From positions 1 to 59,687 of the forward strand of contig JABFXA010000028.1 of the NCBI GenBank assembly GCA_013361955.1: DNA of 59,687 bases, written 5' to 3'. The first letter of the stretch is position 1, and every line of letters begins with the position of its first letter. The stretch is from Nocardioidaceae bacterium (lineage in GTDB: Bacteria > Actinomycetota > Actinomycetes > Propionibacteriales > Nocardioidaceae). The translations under genes were made by a program, and so were the position numbers. The notes below the pieces were generated by a model. The model was not told the DNA's origin and made no database searches. It was given only the letters and a program-made list of their open reading frames with translations. Positions 25,989 through 34,820 of the stretch are shown here, in pieces.

Positions 25989-26393
25989 GCGCAACCCACG
26001 GGTCTCGGACCACGCCAGAGCCTAGGAGACGCGCCATCCCGGGAACCCGCTGGCGGATGGCTTCCAACTCGGCCTCGTCGGAGACGCCCTGCCAGTCGTA
26101 CCGGGGCGTGTACGGCGCCGTGAGGGCGCCGCAAGCACGGCCTCGGGGATGCCTGACCCCCAGCGCGCACACGTCGGTGGCGGAGCAGCCGGCAAGGCCA
26201 CCGGTGACATCCGCAGTGACGCGGAGGCCGGTGACGTCCTGCAGCTGACCGAGCACTCTGGCGCGCATCGTCGGAGCCGGAGGACCGCGCGCCGCTGAGC
26301 TCGCTCGCCGCGGTCCACGGTCAGGCGGACGGTGTGAGGAAACGCTATAAAATAAGTATTGGTACTGCACATACCGATCCGTACGTTGGGACG
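25989..26393. promoter_or_regulatory. Intergenic region with AT-rich promoter and palindromic operator
   Basis: The sequence GCTATAAAATAAGT near 26341 is the most AT-rich stretch nearby and a likely -10 region. Just downstream, ATTGGTA-CTGCACA-TACCGAT (26354-26374) is an imperfect palindrome (6 of 7 pairs). The preceding 350 bp may hold a leftward protein remnant (YDWQGVSDEAELEAIRQRV) but no complete gene. Confidence 0.5.
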
Positions 26394-27230
26394 ATGAGGA
26401 CTCGAACTCACGTGAACCGTGCCCTCCGCAAGATGACCGGATATCAGCTGGTGCGCGGCGGCTCGTCGGCGGCGGTAGCGAAACCGCCCGCACCGGCACC
26501 GCGACGGAACCGGAAGGGAAGCCTTCCCAGCGACTACGACCAGGAGACGCGAGAGATCTGGGAGGCGGTCCGTGACCGAACGATGACCCACCACTCGAGG
26601 GTCCAGTTCCTGATCCAGGCGGTGCGCTACATCGACCGTCACCGGGTTCCCGGCGCCATCGTGGAGTGCGGGGTATGGCGAGGTGGTTCGATGCTCACCG
26701 CCGCCCACACGCTGCTCCGGCGAGGTGTCACCGACCGCGACCTCCACCTGTTCGACACGTTCTCGGGCATGACGGCGCCGACCGAGAAGGACGTCCGCAT
26801 CACCCAGGGCAAGCACGCCGACGAGCTCCTCGCATCCACAGCACCGGGGCCGATGGCCTGGGCACGGCCGGGCAGCTTCGTGGCCACGCTCGACGACGTC
26901 AAGGAGGGGTTCGCTGCCCTCGACTACCCCGAGGACCGGGTGCACTTCGTCCCCGGGCGCGTGGAGGAGACCGTGCCGCAGCATGCTCCCGGAACCATCG
27001 CGATCCTGCGGCTCGACACCGACTGGTACGAGTCGACCAAGCACGAGCTGACCCACCTGTACCAGCGGCTCGCGCCGGGTGGGGTGCTGATCGTCGACGA
27101 CTACGGGACCTGGCACGGATCGAGGGAGGCCACCGACGAGTTCCTCGCCGAGACCGGTGAGCCGCTGTTGCTGACCAGGGTCGCCCGAGCGGCGGTCGCC
27201 GTGAAGCCTGGCCTCCAGTCGGTCTGCTGA
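26394..27230 (+). CDS. TylF/macrocin O-methyltransferase-like protein
   Basis: A 278-residue SAM-dependent methyltransferase. IVECGVWRGGSMLTAAHTLL at about residues 93-112 is the SAM-binding motif of the TylF family, LHLFDTFSGMTAPTEKD is motif II with the acid, and IAILRLDTDWYESTKHELTHLY is the family's metal-binding DTDWY region; LIVDDYGTWHGSREA closes it. Such enzymes methylate sugar hydroxyls in secondary metabolites or surface glycans. The N-terminal VNRALRKMTGYQLVR recurs at the C terminus of the methyltransferase ending at 45819. The ATG at 26394 is chosen over 26334, which would begin inside the operator region. Confidence 0.82.
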   Translation: MRTRTHVNRALRKMTGYQLVRGGSSAAVAKPPAPAPRRNRKGSLPSDYDQETREIWEAVRDRTMTHHSRVQFLIQAVRYIDRHRVPGAIVECGVWRGGSMLTAAHTLLRRGVTDRDLHLFDTFSGMTAPTEKDVRITQGKHADELLASTAPGPMAWARPGSFVATLDDVKEGFAALDYPEDRVHFVPGRVEETVPQHAPGTIAILRLDTDWYESTKHELTHLYQRLAPGGVLIVDDYGTWHGSREATDEFLAETGEPLLLTRVARAAVAVKPGLQSVC

Positions 27231-27258
27231 CCGGCGCTGGAGGACGCGCCCCGCGCGG

Positions 27259-28182
27259 CTAGCGTCCGGTCCCGGCGAGGTCGACGACCCACAGGATCCC
27301 GAGCATGGCGGCGAACGCGCCGCCGACGACGAGCAGCACCCCGCCGAGCAGCGCCATCACGGTCACCGGCGTGCTCGTCGCGTCGTGCGCGACCAGCGCG
27401 AGCAGCACCGACACCGCCGCACCGGCGCCGCCGCCGACGAGGGCGATCGTCGCGGTGCGACCCGGTGGCCGCCAGCGGTCCCTGCTGGGCACCGCCTGGT
27501 CCCCGCCGCGCAACACCACCCACGCCGCGACCACGGACCAGAAGCCGACCACGCAGAACGCCGCGAGCGCGTCGCCCGCGCGGTGCCACCCGGCCGACAT
27601 CGTGGCGACCGCGACGAGCGCGCCGACGGCGGCACCGGTGACGGCGGCGACCCCGCGCAGCGCGACCGGGACCACGAGGACGAGCGCCGCCGCCGCGCTG
27701 AACGCGGCGGTGGCATGCCCGGACGGCAGGCTGTTCAGCGTCTCCGGGGCGGCCTCGCGCAGGCCCAGGTCGGGACGGGAGAACAGGTAGCTCTTGAGCA
27801 GCCAGGTGCTGACGTTGGCCGCGGCCAGCAGACCGATCGAGACGACGGCCGCGCGACCGGCCAGCCGAAGCAGCGCGATCACCACGACGACGGGCGTCGT
27901 CACCGCGAGCGAGCCCACCGACACCACGTCGAGGACCGCGTGCACGCTGTCCGAGACGGCCGATCGGGTGCTCAGCGCACCGCGCAGCGCCGCGTCGCTG
28001 ACCAGCCGGCCCGGGACGGTGCGCACCGTCAGCACGTAGACGGCGACGAGCGCGACCAGATAGCCGGCACCGATCCCGGCGAGCACCAGTCGGGGGCGGG
28101 TGCGGTCGGGCACGGGCAGGGTCGGCAGCAGCTGCGTGGGCACGAGACCCCGTATACCCCCGGGGACCGCGCCTTCACCCAC
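27259..28182 (-). CDS. PAP2-family membrane phosphatase
   Basis: A 307-residue integral membrane protein with about six hydrophobic segments and the three PAP2 signature motifs: K-x6-RP (LLKSYLFSRPDLG), PSGH (LNSLPSGHATAAF) and a third motif ending in H-R-x-G-D (MSAGWHRAGD). These enzymes dephosphorylate phosphatidic acid, undecaprenyl pyrophosphate or phosphorylated glycolipids at the outer membrane face. The third motif lacks the first arginine of the usual SR-x5-H-x3-D (SAGWH here), a moderate deviation. It lies 66 bp downstream of the aldehyde dehydrogenase on the same strand. Confidence 0.85.
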   Translation of the reverse strand: MGEGAVPGGIRGLVPTQLLPTLPVPDRTRPRLVLAGIGAGYLVALVAVYVLTVRTVPGRLVSDAALRGALSTRSAVSDSVHAVLDVVSVGSLAVTTPVVVVIALLRLAGRAAVVSIGLLAAANVSTWLLKSYLFSRPDLGLREAAPETLNSLPSGHATAAFSAAAALVLVVPVALRGVAAVTGAAVGALVAVATMSAGWHRAGDALAAFCVVGFWSVVAAWVVLRGGDQAVPSRDRWRPPGRTATIALVGGGAGAAVSVLLALVAHDATSTPVTVMALLGGVLLVVGGAFAAMLGILWVVDLAGTGR

Positions 28183-28248
28183 CGTCTCACGACCGGGGCG
28201 CGACCAGGCGCCGGTCAGCGCGAGAGTGAGAGTCTCCGCGGTCGAGCC

Positions 28249-29706
28249 TCAGAACGGGTACGGCGCGATCTCCGCGCGGACGGTCAGCCACTGGTTCTCG
28301 GTGAACGCCTCGATGTTCGCCTGGGCGCCTCCGAACCGGGAGCCGGTGCCGGAGGCGGCGACCCCGCCGAAGGGGGCGTTCGCCTCGTCCGCGACGGTCT
28401 GCTCGTTGATGTGCACGATGCCGCTGGGCACAGCGTCGGCCACCGTCATCGCCTCCCCGACGTCGCCGAGGATGCCGAGCGACAGCCCGTAGTCGTTCTC
28501 CCTGGCGAGGGCGATCGCCTCCTCGGTGGTGTGGAAGGTGCGGACCGGCGCGACCGGTCCGAAGATCTCCTCACGCCAGGCTGGCATGGTGCCGTCGACG
28601 TCGGCCAGGACGGTCGGGCGGTAGAACAGGTCCTCGTGCGACCCGCCGGCGACGAGTCGTGCTCCGCTGCCGACCGACGACTGGACGAGGCCGTCGATCT
28701 TGGCGAGCTGGCTGCCGTCGATGATCGGTCCCAGCGCGACCTGCGACGTCGCGGGGTCGCCGACCGGGAGGGCGTCGGCGGTGGCGCCGAGCCGCTCGAC
28801 GTACTCGTCGTGGAGCGACTCGTGCACGAGGTGACGGCCCGTGGTCATGCAGACCTGGCCCTGGTGCATGAAGGAGCCGAAGGCACCCGCCGAGACGGCC
28901 TTCGCGACGTCCGCGCCCGGCAGCACGACCAGTGCGCTGTTGCCACCGAGCTCGAGGTGGGTGCGCTTGAGGTGCTGGGCCCCGAGCGCCCCGACCGCGC
29001 GGCCGGCGGCGGTCGAGCCGGTGAAGGACACCACGCGTACCTCCGGTGCTGCGACCGCGGCCTCTCCGGTCTCGCGACCGCCGGGCACGAGCTGGAGCAC
29101 GCCGTCGGGCAGCCCGGCCTCGCGGAGGACCTGGACGATCGACACGCCGCCCGAGACAGAGGTGCGCGGGTCGGGCTTCAGCAGCACCGCGTTGCCCAGG
29201 GCCAGTGCCGGCGCCACCGAGCGGATGGAGAGGATGAGCGGGAAGTTGAACGGCGAGATGACGGTCACGACGCCGGCCGGCCGCCGGCGGGCGAAGCTCC
29301 AGTGCGCCTCGTTGCTGGCCAGCACGTCGCCGAGCGGGTGGGAGGGGAGGGCGGAGGCCTCGTAGCACTCCTCCGCGGCGATGTGCGTCTCCAGGCCGGC
29401 CTTCGGCGGGATCGCGCCGGTCTCCTTGACGATCCACTCGCCGATCTCCTCGGCGTGCTCCTCCCACAGGTGCCCGGCGCGGCGGAGCACGGCGGCCCGC
29501 TCGGACGGCGTACGGGCGGCCCAGTCGGCCTGGGCGTCCGCGGCCTGCGTCGCCGCGGCGTCGACGTCCGCCGGGCTGGCCGATGCGAGGGCACCGAGCA
29601 CCTCGCCGCTGGCCGGGGCGACCACCTTGAGGGTGTCGCCGCTTCCGGGGCGCCACGCCCCGCCGACGTACATCTTGTCCTGCCAGTCGGTCCCGATGAT
29701 GCCCAT
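28249..29706 (-). CDS. Aldehyde dehydrogenase (aromatic/benzaldehyde dehydrogenase-like)
   Basis: A 485-residue NAD(P)-dependent aldehyde dehydrogenase of normal length. ISPFNFPLILSIRSVAPALALG gives the cofactor loop, FTGSTAAGRAVG the Rossmann turn, HLELGGNSALVVL the general base Glu, and HQGQVCMTTGR the nucleophilic Cys. The cofactor-loop and FMHQGQVCMTT variants are frequent in vanillin/benzaldehyde dehydrogenases, so an aromatic aldehyde is a plausible substrate (inference). The ATG at 29706 has GAGAGAGG upstream. PAP2 follows 66 bp downstream. Confidence 0.9.
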   Translation of the reverse strand: MGIIGTDWQDKMYVGGAWRPGSGDTLKVVAPASGEVLGALASASPADVDAAATQAADAQADWAARTPSERAAVLRRAGHLWEEHAEEIGEWIVKETGAIPPKAGLETHIAAEECYEASALPSHPLGDVLASNEAHWSFARRRPAGVVTVISPFNFPLILSIRSVAPALALGNAVLLKPDPRTSVSGGVSIVQVLREAGLPDGVLQLVPGGRETGEAAVAAPEVRVVSFTGSTAAGRAVGALGAQHLKRTHLELGGNSALVVLPGADVAKAVSAGAFGSFMHQGQVCMTTGRHLVHESLHDEYVERLGATADALPVGDPATSQVALGPIIDGSQLAKIDGLVQSSVGSGARLVAGGSHEDLFYRPTVLADVDGTMPAWREEIFGPVAPVRTFHTTEEAIALARENDYGLSLGILGDVGEAMTVADAVPSGIVHINEQTVADEANAPFGGVAASGTGSRFGGAQANIEAFTENQWLTVRAEIAPYPF

Positions 29707-29849
29707 GCTGCGCCTCTCTCGTCGCGTTGCGTCCTGCGGTGATGGCCTTCGACGTCGCCCTCACCGGGTTGCCCGGTCAGCCGTGCCCATCATGTCGCGC
29801 GAACCTGTGGGTGCGCCCCGATGGTGGCCGACTTTCGATGGGCGTCGGC

Positions 29850-30284
29850 TCAGTCCTCGATGCGTGCCGCGCCCTCACGCTTCAGTGCCTCGAGCCCGTC
29901 CCGCATGGCCTGCCTCTTCTCCGGTGAGTGGCCGACCCAGTCGAGGAGCTCACCCACCACGCGCAGCGGTTCGCGGCTGCGGAAGGACTGGGTCGGGTTC
30001 CCGGGGAACCGCTTGTCGGTGACGTTGGGGTCGTCCTCGAACTCGCCTTGGGGCTCGACGAGGTAGATGCGTCCGCGGGTCTCGCCCGCGGCGAGCTCGG
30101 CGCCCCAGACCGCGGCGTCGAGGGTCGCGGTGAAGTAGACGTAGCTCATCACCCGGCCCGTCTCGAAGTTCGACTCGCGGCCGGGCACCAGCAGGTCGCC
30201 CTCGGCGAGGTCCGCCTTCGTGCCGTGCAGGTACACGCCGTCCCGGTAGACCTCGAACGGCACCGGCTCACTCGTCGCGCTCAT
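29850..30284 (-). CDS. arr: Rifampin ADP-ribosyltransferase, Arr family
   Basis: A 144-residue protein matching the Arr fold across its length: YRDGVYLHGTKADLAEGDLL (NAD-binding His-Gly-Thr), MSYVYFTATLDAAVWGAELA, then RIYLVEPQGEFEDDPNVTDK and FPGNPTQSFRSREPLRVVGE (catalytic D in NVTD). Arr enzymes transfer ADP-ribose from NAD+ to the C23 hydroxyl of rifamycins and inactivate them; chromosomal copies are common in actinobacteria and can confer intrinsic resistance. It is a single gene, divergent from the hydrolase at 30.3 kb; no mobile element adjoins it, so it looks like a resident gene. Confidence 0.9.
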   Translation of the reverse strand: MSATSEPVPFEVYRDGVYLHGTKADLAEGDLLVPGRESNFETGRVMSYVYFTATLDAAVWGAELAAGETRGRIYLVEPQGEFEDDPNVTDKRFPGNPTQSFRSREPLRVVGELLDWVGHSPEKRQAMRDGLEALKREGAARIED

Positions 30285-30345
30285 GCGCCGACCCTAGTTC
30301 TGCAGGCGGTGGCCGCGGCCGTCCGCAGGGTGCTTCGATGAGGCG

Positions 30346-31218
30346 ATGGGGAGCCGAGGGAGGTCCGAGGTCGACATCAGCTCGAAGGCCGGACCGGTCG
30401 CCGCGATGGACTGGGGAGGCTCCGGGGACCCGATCCTGTTCCTGCACGGCGGCGGATCGAACGCCGCCGAGTGGGTTCAGGTGGTGGGTCATCTGACGGA
30501 CGACTTCCGGTGCGTCGCCGTCGACTTCCACGGCCACGGCAGGACGCCGGCGCACCAGGAACCGACGTACGAGACGTACCTGGACGAGATCGACGCAGTG
30601 GTCGACCACCTCGGGATCGCCCGCGACCGCCTCACGCTGGTCGGCAGCTCGTTCGGCGGCGCGGTCGCGGTCTGCTACGAGGCACGGCGTCCCGGCTGTC
30701 GAGCGATCGTGGGTGACGACTCGGCGCCCAGCGCGGTGCACGTCGGTCTCCGGCCGAACCCGGACGGGGTCGAGCACACCGCAGAGGAGTACGACGCGCT
30801 CGGCTGGGGCTGGTCCGGCGACGAGGCGGCGTACGAGGCCCGGGTGGCGGCGTGGGTCGCCGACGGCAGCGGCCCGGAGCCGTACGTCCGGCGGTGCCAC
30901 CAGCTCGGGGCCGACGGCCGGTACCACCAGGTCCCGGCCACGGCGGTCATCGCCGCCATGCACAACCTCGGGCTCCGCCCGGAGAACCCGTACCTCCGGG
31001 TGAACAACTACGCCGAGGTCGGGTGCCCGGTGCTCCTGCTGTGCGCCACGGAGGGGACGGCGTCCGACAACCGGCGGTTCGTCGACTCGATGCCGACGCG
31101 GTTCCCGATGGTGACGGTCACCTGGGTCGAGGGTGGGCACGGGCTGCACCGGCAGCTCCCCGAGCTGGTCGCCCAGCACGTGACCAAGGCAACGGAGGCC
31201 GCGCGCGTTCGGAGGTGA
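30346..31218 (+). CDS. Alpha/beta-fold hydrolase
   Basis: A 290-residue enzyme: oxyanion LFLHGGGSNAAEW (about residues 33-45), nucleophile elbow LVGSSFGGAVAVCY, and a C-terminal catalytic His in VEGGHGLHRQLPE. The lid region (GWGWSGDEAAYEARVAAW) is acidic and aromatic. It is cytosolic, without a signal peptide; epoxide hydrolase, esterase and dehalogenase-like activities are all possible. The UbiB-like gene starts 60 bp after it, so the two may be co-transcribed. It begins 62 bp from the divergent arr gene. Confidence 0.82.
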   Translation: MGSRGRSEVDISSKAGPVAAMDWGGSGDPILFLHGGGSNAAEWVQVVGHLTDDFRCVAVDFHGHGRTPAHQEPTYETYLDEIDAVVDHLGIARDRLTLVGSSFGGAVAVCYEARRPGCRAIVGDDSAPSAVHVGLRPNPDGVEHTAEEYDALGWGWSGDEAAYEARVAAWVADGSGPEPYVRRCHQLGADGRYHQVPATAVIAAMHNLGLRPENPYLRVNNYAEVGCPVLLLCATEGTASDNRRFVDSMPTRFPMVTVTWVEGGHGLHRQLPELVAQHVTKATEAARVRR

Positions 31219-31277
31219 GAGCGGCGGGAGGACGGGTACAGACGGTGCGGCGCCCGACCCCGTCGAAGGAGCACCCG

Positions 31278-32939
31278 ATGTCCCGCAGCCTCAAGGTCCG
31301 TCACGGGGCCCGGTACGCCCGGCTCGCCGCGCTCCTCGTCAAGCACGCGCGCAGCGGCATGATCCGTCCCGGGGGAGCCGAGCCGACGGCGGCCGCCGGT
31401 GCGGACCTGGCCGACGGCGATCCCGAGGCAGCGGCCGAGCTGGCCCGTGAGCTGGAGTCGCTCGGCCCGACGTACGTCAAGCTCGGCCAGATGATGTCCA
31501 CCCGGGTGGACCTGATCAGCCCGGCGTACGTCGAGGGGCTGTCCCGGCTGCAGGACGACGTCGAGCCGTTCGGGTACGACGAGGTCGAGCGCATCGTCAC
31601 CTCCGAGCTGGGCGTGCGGCTGCCGACGCTGTTCCCGGAGTTCGAGCGCAAGCCGCTGGCGTCCGCGTCCCTGGGACAGGTGCACCGGGCCACCCTGCGC
31701 GACGGGCGCAAGGTCGTGGTGAAGGTGCAGCGACCCGACGTGCGCGAACGGGTGGTGCGGGACATGGAGGTGCTGGGCGAGATCGTCGACGTGGTCGACG
31801 CGCACACCGAGCTCGGGTCCCGGTTCGCGGTCGCGGAGCTGCTCGAGGAGTTCCGCCGCACGCTGTTCGACGAGCTCGACTACCGCCGCGAGGGCGAGAA
31901 CCTGCTCACCCTGCGCGAGATCCTGTCCGGCTGGGAGCGGCTGGCGGTGCCCGAGGCGTACCTGGACCTGTGCACCGAGCGGGTGCTCACGATGGAGTAC
32001 CTGCCGGGGCGCAAGGTCACCGAGCTCGGCCCGCTCGCCCGGCTGGAGATCGAGGGCGAGGCGCTGGCGGACGACCTCTTCGGTGCGTACGTCGAACAGG
32101 TGCTCGTCGAGGGCGTCTTCCACGCCGACCCGCACCCGGGCAACGTGCTGGTCACCGACGACGGGCGGCTGGTGCTGCTCGACGTCGGCATGGTCTCGCG
32201 GGTGACTCCGGCCCGCCAGGAGAAGCTGCTCAAGCTCCTGCTGGCCCTGGCCGACACCCGGCCGGACGAGGTGGTCCGGGTGGCGCGCACGCTCGGCGAG
32301 GAGCGGCCGGGCTACGACCAGGCCCGGTTCGAGCGGGCGGTCGCCCGTGTGGTCCGGCAGGCCGCCACCTCCTCCCTCGAGCAGATCGACCTCGGCGTCC
32401 TGCTGCTGCGGCTGATCCGCGACGCCGGCGACTGCGGCCTGCGGATGGACCCGGAGCTGACCATGCTGGGCAAGGCCATCTTGAACTTGGACCAGGTGGC
32501 GACCGTCCTCGACCCGGACTTCCAGCCGATCGAGGCGCTGCACCGGCACGGTGGCCGACTCATGCGCTCGTCGATGCGGGCCTCGCCCGCCGCGCTGCTG
32601 TCGTCGATGCTGGAGGCGAAGGAGTTCGCGGAGGCTCTGCCGGGTCGCGTGAACCGGGCGTTCGACGCCATCGGCGAGGGCCGCTTCGAACTGCGGATCA
32701 AGGCGTTCGACGAGCACGAGTTCCTGCGCGGCCTGCACAAGCTCGCCAACGTGATCGCCGCCGGGCTGGTGCTCGCGGCGATCATCCTGGCCTCGGCGCT
32801 GCTCGCCCGGCCGGGCGACAAGGGGCCGTCGACGGTGAACACGATCGCGTTCGTCGTGTTCGTCATCGCGGTGGCGACCGCGCTGGTCATGCTCGCCCGC
32901 AACGCCTGGCAGTCGCACCGGCTGCGGCGCCGACGCTGA
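31278..32939 (+). CDS. UbiB/ABC1-family atypical kinase with C-terminal membrane anchor
   Basis: A 553-residue UbiB-like protein. The signature KLGQ (residues 68-71) and the alanine-rich loop ASASLGQVHRA are followed by VVVKVQRPD, YRREGENLL, FHADPHPGNVL and LLDVGMVSRV. The family metal-binding triad is usually DFG-like; here the Phe is Val (LDVGM). Two hydrophobic helices close the protein (VIAAGLVLAAIILASALLA, TIAFVVFVIAVATALVMLA). UbiB proteins are ATPases that support quinone or lipid metabolism at the membrane. The ATG follows GAAGGAG, which fixes the start at 31278. Confidence 0.88.
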   Translation: MSRSLKVRHGARYARLAALLVKHARSGMIRPGGAEPTAAAGADLADGDPEAAAELARELESLGPTYVKLGQMMSTRVDLISPAYVEGLSRLQDDVEPFGYDEVERIVTSELGVRLPTLFPEFERKPLASASLGQVHRATLRDGRKVVVKVQRPDVRERVVRDMEVLGEIVDVVDAHTELGSRFAVAELLEEFRRTLFDELDYRREGENLLTLREILSGWERLAVPEAYLDLCTERVLTMEYLPGRKVTELGPLARLEIEGEALADDLFGAYVEQVLVEGVFHADPHPGNVLVTDDGRLVLLDVGMVSRVTPARQEKLLKLLLALADTRPDEVVRVARTLGEERPGYDQARFERAVARVVRQAATSSLEQIDLGVLLLRLIRDAGDCGLRMDPELTMLGKAILNLDQVATVLDPDFQPIEALHRHGGRLMRSSMRASPAALLSSMLEAKEFAEALPGRVNRAFDAIGEGRFELRIKAFDEHEFLRGLHKLANVIAAGLVLAAIILASALLARPGDKGPSTVNTIAFVVFVIAVATALVMLARNAWQSHRLRRRR

Positions 32940-32942
32940 CGG

Positions 32943-33903
32943 TCAGCGCCGGATCAGCAGGGCGTCGCCGACGGGCCGCTCACCGGTGGCGTCCGACGGG
33001 TGCGCGATGACCCGACCGTCGACGACCATCGTGGTCGATCCGCCGCCGTCGAGGTTGACCGCGTCGACGAGTCCGAGGCAGCGGGCCACGTCCGCGGCCT
33101 CGGGACCGACAGCCCCAGGTCGTCGGCGGTCCGGCCGTCGACGGTGACGAGGACGGTGCGGCCCTGCGCGTCGATCCCGGCGAGCGTGCGCGGGTTGCGC
33201 TCGATGACGAAGCCGTACTGGAAGCTCGGGTCCCCCGGGTGCACGAACCCGTCGCGGCGCTGCGTGACCTCGACGTCGCCGACCCCGACGTGGAGCAGCG
33301 AGGAGTCGTCGCCGGTGGCCTGCACCGAGGTCTGGCCGGGCGCCAAGACCCGGCCGCGGCTGTCGTGGACGGCGACGACCACGCCGTGCTCGAGGACGAC
33401 CTCGCGGCCCCGTCCCGACGGGGTGCTGGCGCCGTACTCGGGTGTGAAGGCCACCAGCTCGCTGCCGTCGGTGCGGGTGACGTCGTGCAGCGGCAGCTGG
33501 GTGGGGGAGTCGGTGCGGTCGCCGCCGCAGTTGCGGATCAGGCCGGGCCCCCGGTCGACGGCGTCCAGCGGCGTGCTCGTGCCGGCGATGGTGGCGGTGC
33601 CGGCCCAGGTGAGCCGCTTCACGGCGCTGCTACGGGCGTCGTCGTGCAGCACCAGCGTCGGTCGGCCGTTCACGGCGTCGGACAGCACCCTGCCGTCGTA
33701 CACGCCCGCGCCCGGCCCGCGTCCGCCTCGGACCGGGCGCTGGCCCGGTCGGAGATCGAACGCGGCGGAGCGTCGGGGTCGGGTGAGGTGGTCCAGAAGA
33801 GGTGTGCGTCGCTGCCGCCGCGGTCGATGCGGGTCAGCGTCACGCCCGGCTGGAGGGTGGTCGTCGTACGCCGGGTCTCCTGCAGGTCCGCGAACCTAGG
33901 AGC
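32943..33903 (-). pseudogene. Phosphodiester glycosidase (NAGPA-domain) gene, truncated, internally deleted and frameshifted
   Basis: Three fragments of one protein lie in order on the minus strand. At the 5' end, FADLQETRRTTTTLQPGVTL...RIDRGGSDAH (33770-33900) resembles the N-terminal part after a lost signal peptide. A jump in frame near 33715 leads to GAGVYDGRVLSDAVNGRPTLVLHD and VDRGPGLIRNCGGD, the NAGPA domain, without the preceding SPOR-like and NGGFF segments. Near 33109 a second shift (GTCCCGAGGCC) joins to DVARCLGLVDAVNLDGGGS and DGRVIAHPSD before TGA at 32943. An intact protein would be several hundred residues longer. It converges on UbiB. Confidence 0.8.
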
Positions 33904-34006
33904 CGAAGTTACGGGCCAGGGCGAGGAGGTGGCCTCCCGATGAACGGACGTGCGGGTCGTCCTGCTCCAGCAGCAGCACCTGTGGCCGGCTGCCTAGGGT
34001 GGACGC

Positions 34007-34789
34007 GTGGGTCACCCAGGCGTCGAGCCCGTCTCCCCGATCGCGCCGGAGCTGACCGGCCCGGTGATGATGAACCAGGCCTGGCGGGACCTCACGTTCC
34101 TGCACTGGGCCGTCGACCCGGAGGAGGTCGCACGCCGGATGCCGCCGGGCGTGCGGCCGGACATTCTCGACGGTGTCACCTACGTCGGGCTGGTCCCGTT
34201 CCGGATGGTCGGCGCCGGCCTCGCGCACGGCCCCGGCGTCCCGTGGTGGGGCTCGTTCCTGGAGACCAACGTGCGGTTGTACTCGGTCGATGACACCGGG
34301 CGCCGCGGCATCGTGTTCCTCAGCCTCGACGCCAGCCGGGCCGCGGTGGTGGCCGGCGCGCAGGTGGCGTTCGGGTTGCCCTACCGCTGGGCGCGCATGC
34401 ACTACCAGGAGTGCGGCGGCGTGCACTCGTACGACGCACGCCTCCGCCGTCCCGCGAGACCCGTCCGGAGCCACGTCGTCGTCCGCGCAGGTCCGCGACG
34501 CGCCAGCACCGAGCTCGACGACTTCCTCAGCGCCCGCTGGGGACTGCACGTGCGCTGGTGGGGCCGGACGCTCTACGTCCCCAACCACCACGAGGTCTGG
34601 CCGCTGCACGACGCCGAGGTGCTGGCGCTGGACGACGGGCTGGTCGCGGCGGCGGGGCTGCCCGACGTGACCGCTCGGGCGCCCGACCACGTGGCGTTCA
34701 GCCCCGGGGTGCGCACCGAGTTCGGGTTCCCCGGTGACGCGACCCGTCCGCGGCGTCACCAGCGCATGGACGGACGGGCCCGCGGGTAA
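34007..34789 (+). CDS. DUF2071 (YqjF-like) protein
   Basis: A 260-residue cytosolic protein that starts at GTG. MNQAWRDLTFLHWAVDPEEV, RRMPPGVRPDILDGVTYVGLVPFRM and WWGSFLETNVRLYSVDDTGRRGIVF are the conserved blocks of DUF2071, a beta-rich fold related to acetoacetate decarboxylase. The residues MHYQECGGVHSYDARL and LDDFLSARWGLHVRWWG complete it. Function unknown; related proteins sit among actinobacterial redox genes. The methyltransferase gene begins 31 bp downstream behind AGGAGGGG, likely in the same transcript. Confidence 0.8.
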   Translation: MGHPGVEPVSPIAPELTGPVMMNQAWRDLTFLHWAVDPEEVARRMPPGVRPDILDGVTYVGLVPFRMVGAGLAHGPGVPWWGSFLETNVRLYSVDDTGRRGIVFLSLDASRAAVVAGAQVAFGLPYRWARMHYQECGGVHSYDARLRRPARPVRSHVVVRAGPRRASTELDDFLSARWGLHVRWWGRTLYVPNHHEVWPLHDAEVLALDDGLVAAAGLPDVTARAPDHVAFSPGVRTEFGFPGDATRPRRHQRMDGRARG

Positions 34790-34820
34790 CCCGGTGTCCC
34801 GTTGGCAGGAGGGGCGTCCC

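Noticed and set aside
27385-29742. A 785-codon + strand frame across PAP2 and the aldehyde dehydrogenase
   Set aside because: Antisense to two well-defined genes with catalytic motifs; its translation is low complexity and charged.
29727-29927. A 66-codon frame with PCPSC resembling a zinc ribbon
   Set aside because: Only one CxxC pair, no SD, partly antisense to arr and placed in its downstream gap.
29850-30284. arr as part of an integron or transposon
   Set aside because: No integrase, attC-like site, transposase or terminal repeats adjoin it; it looks like a chromosomal resident.
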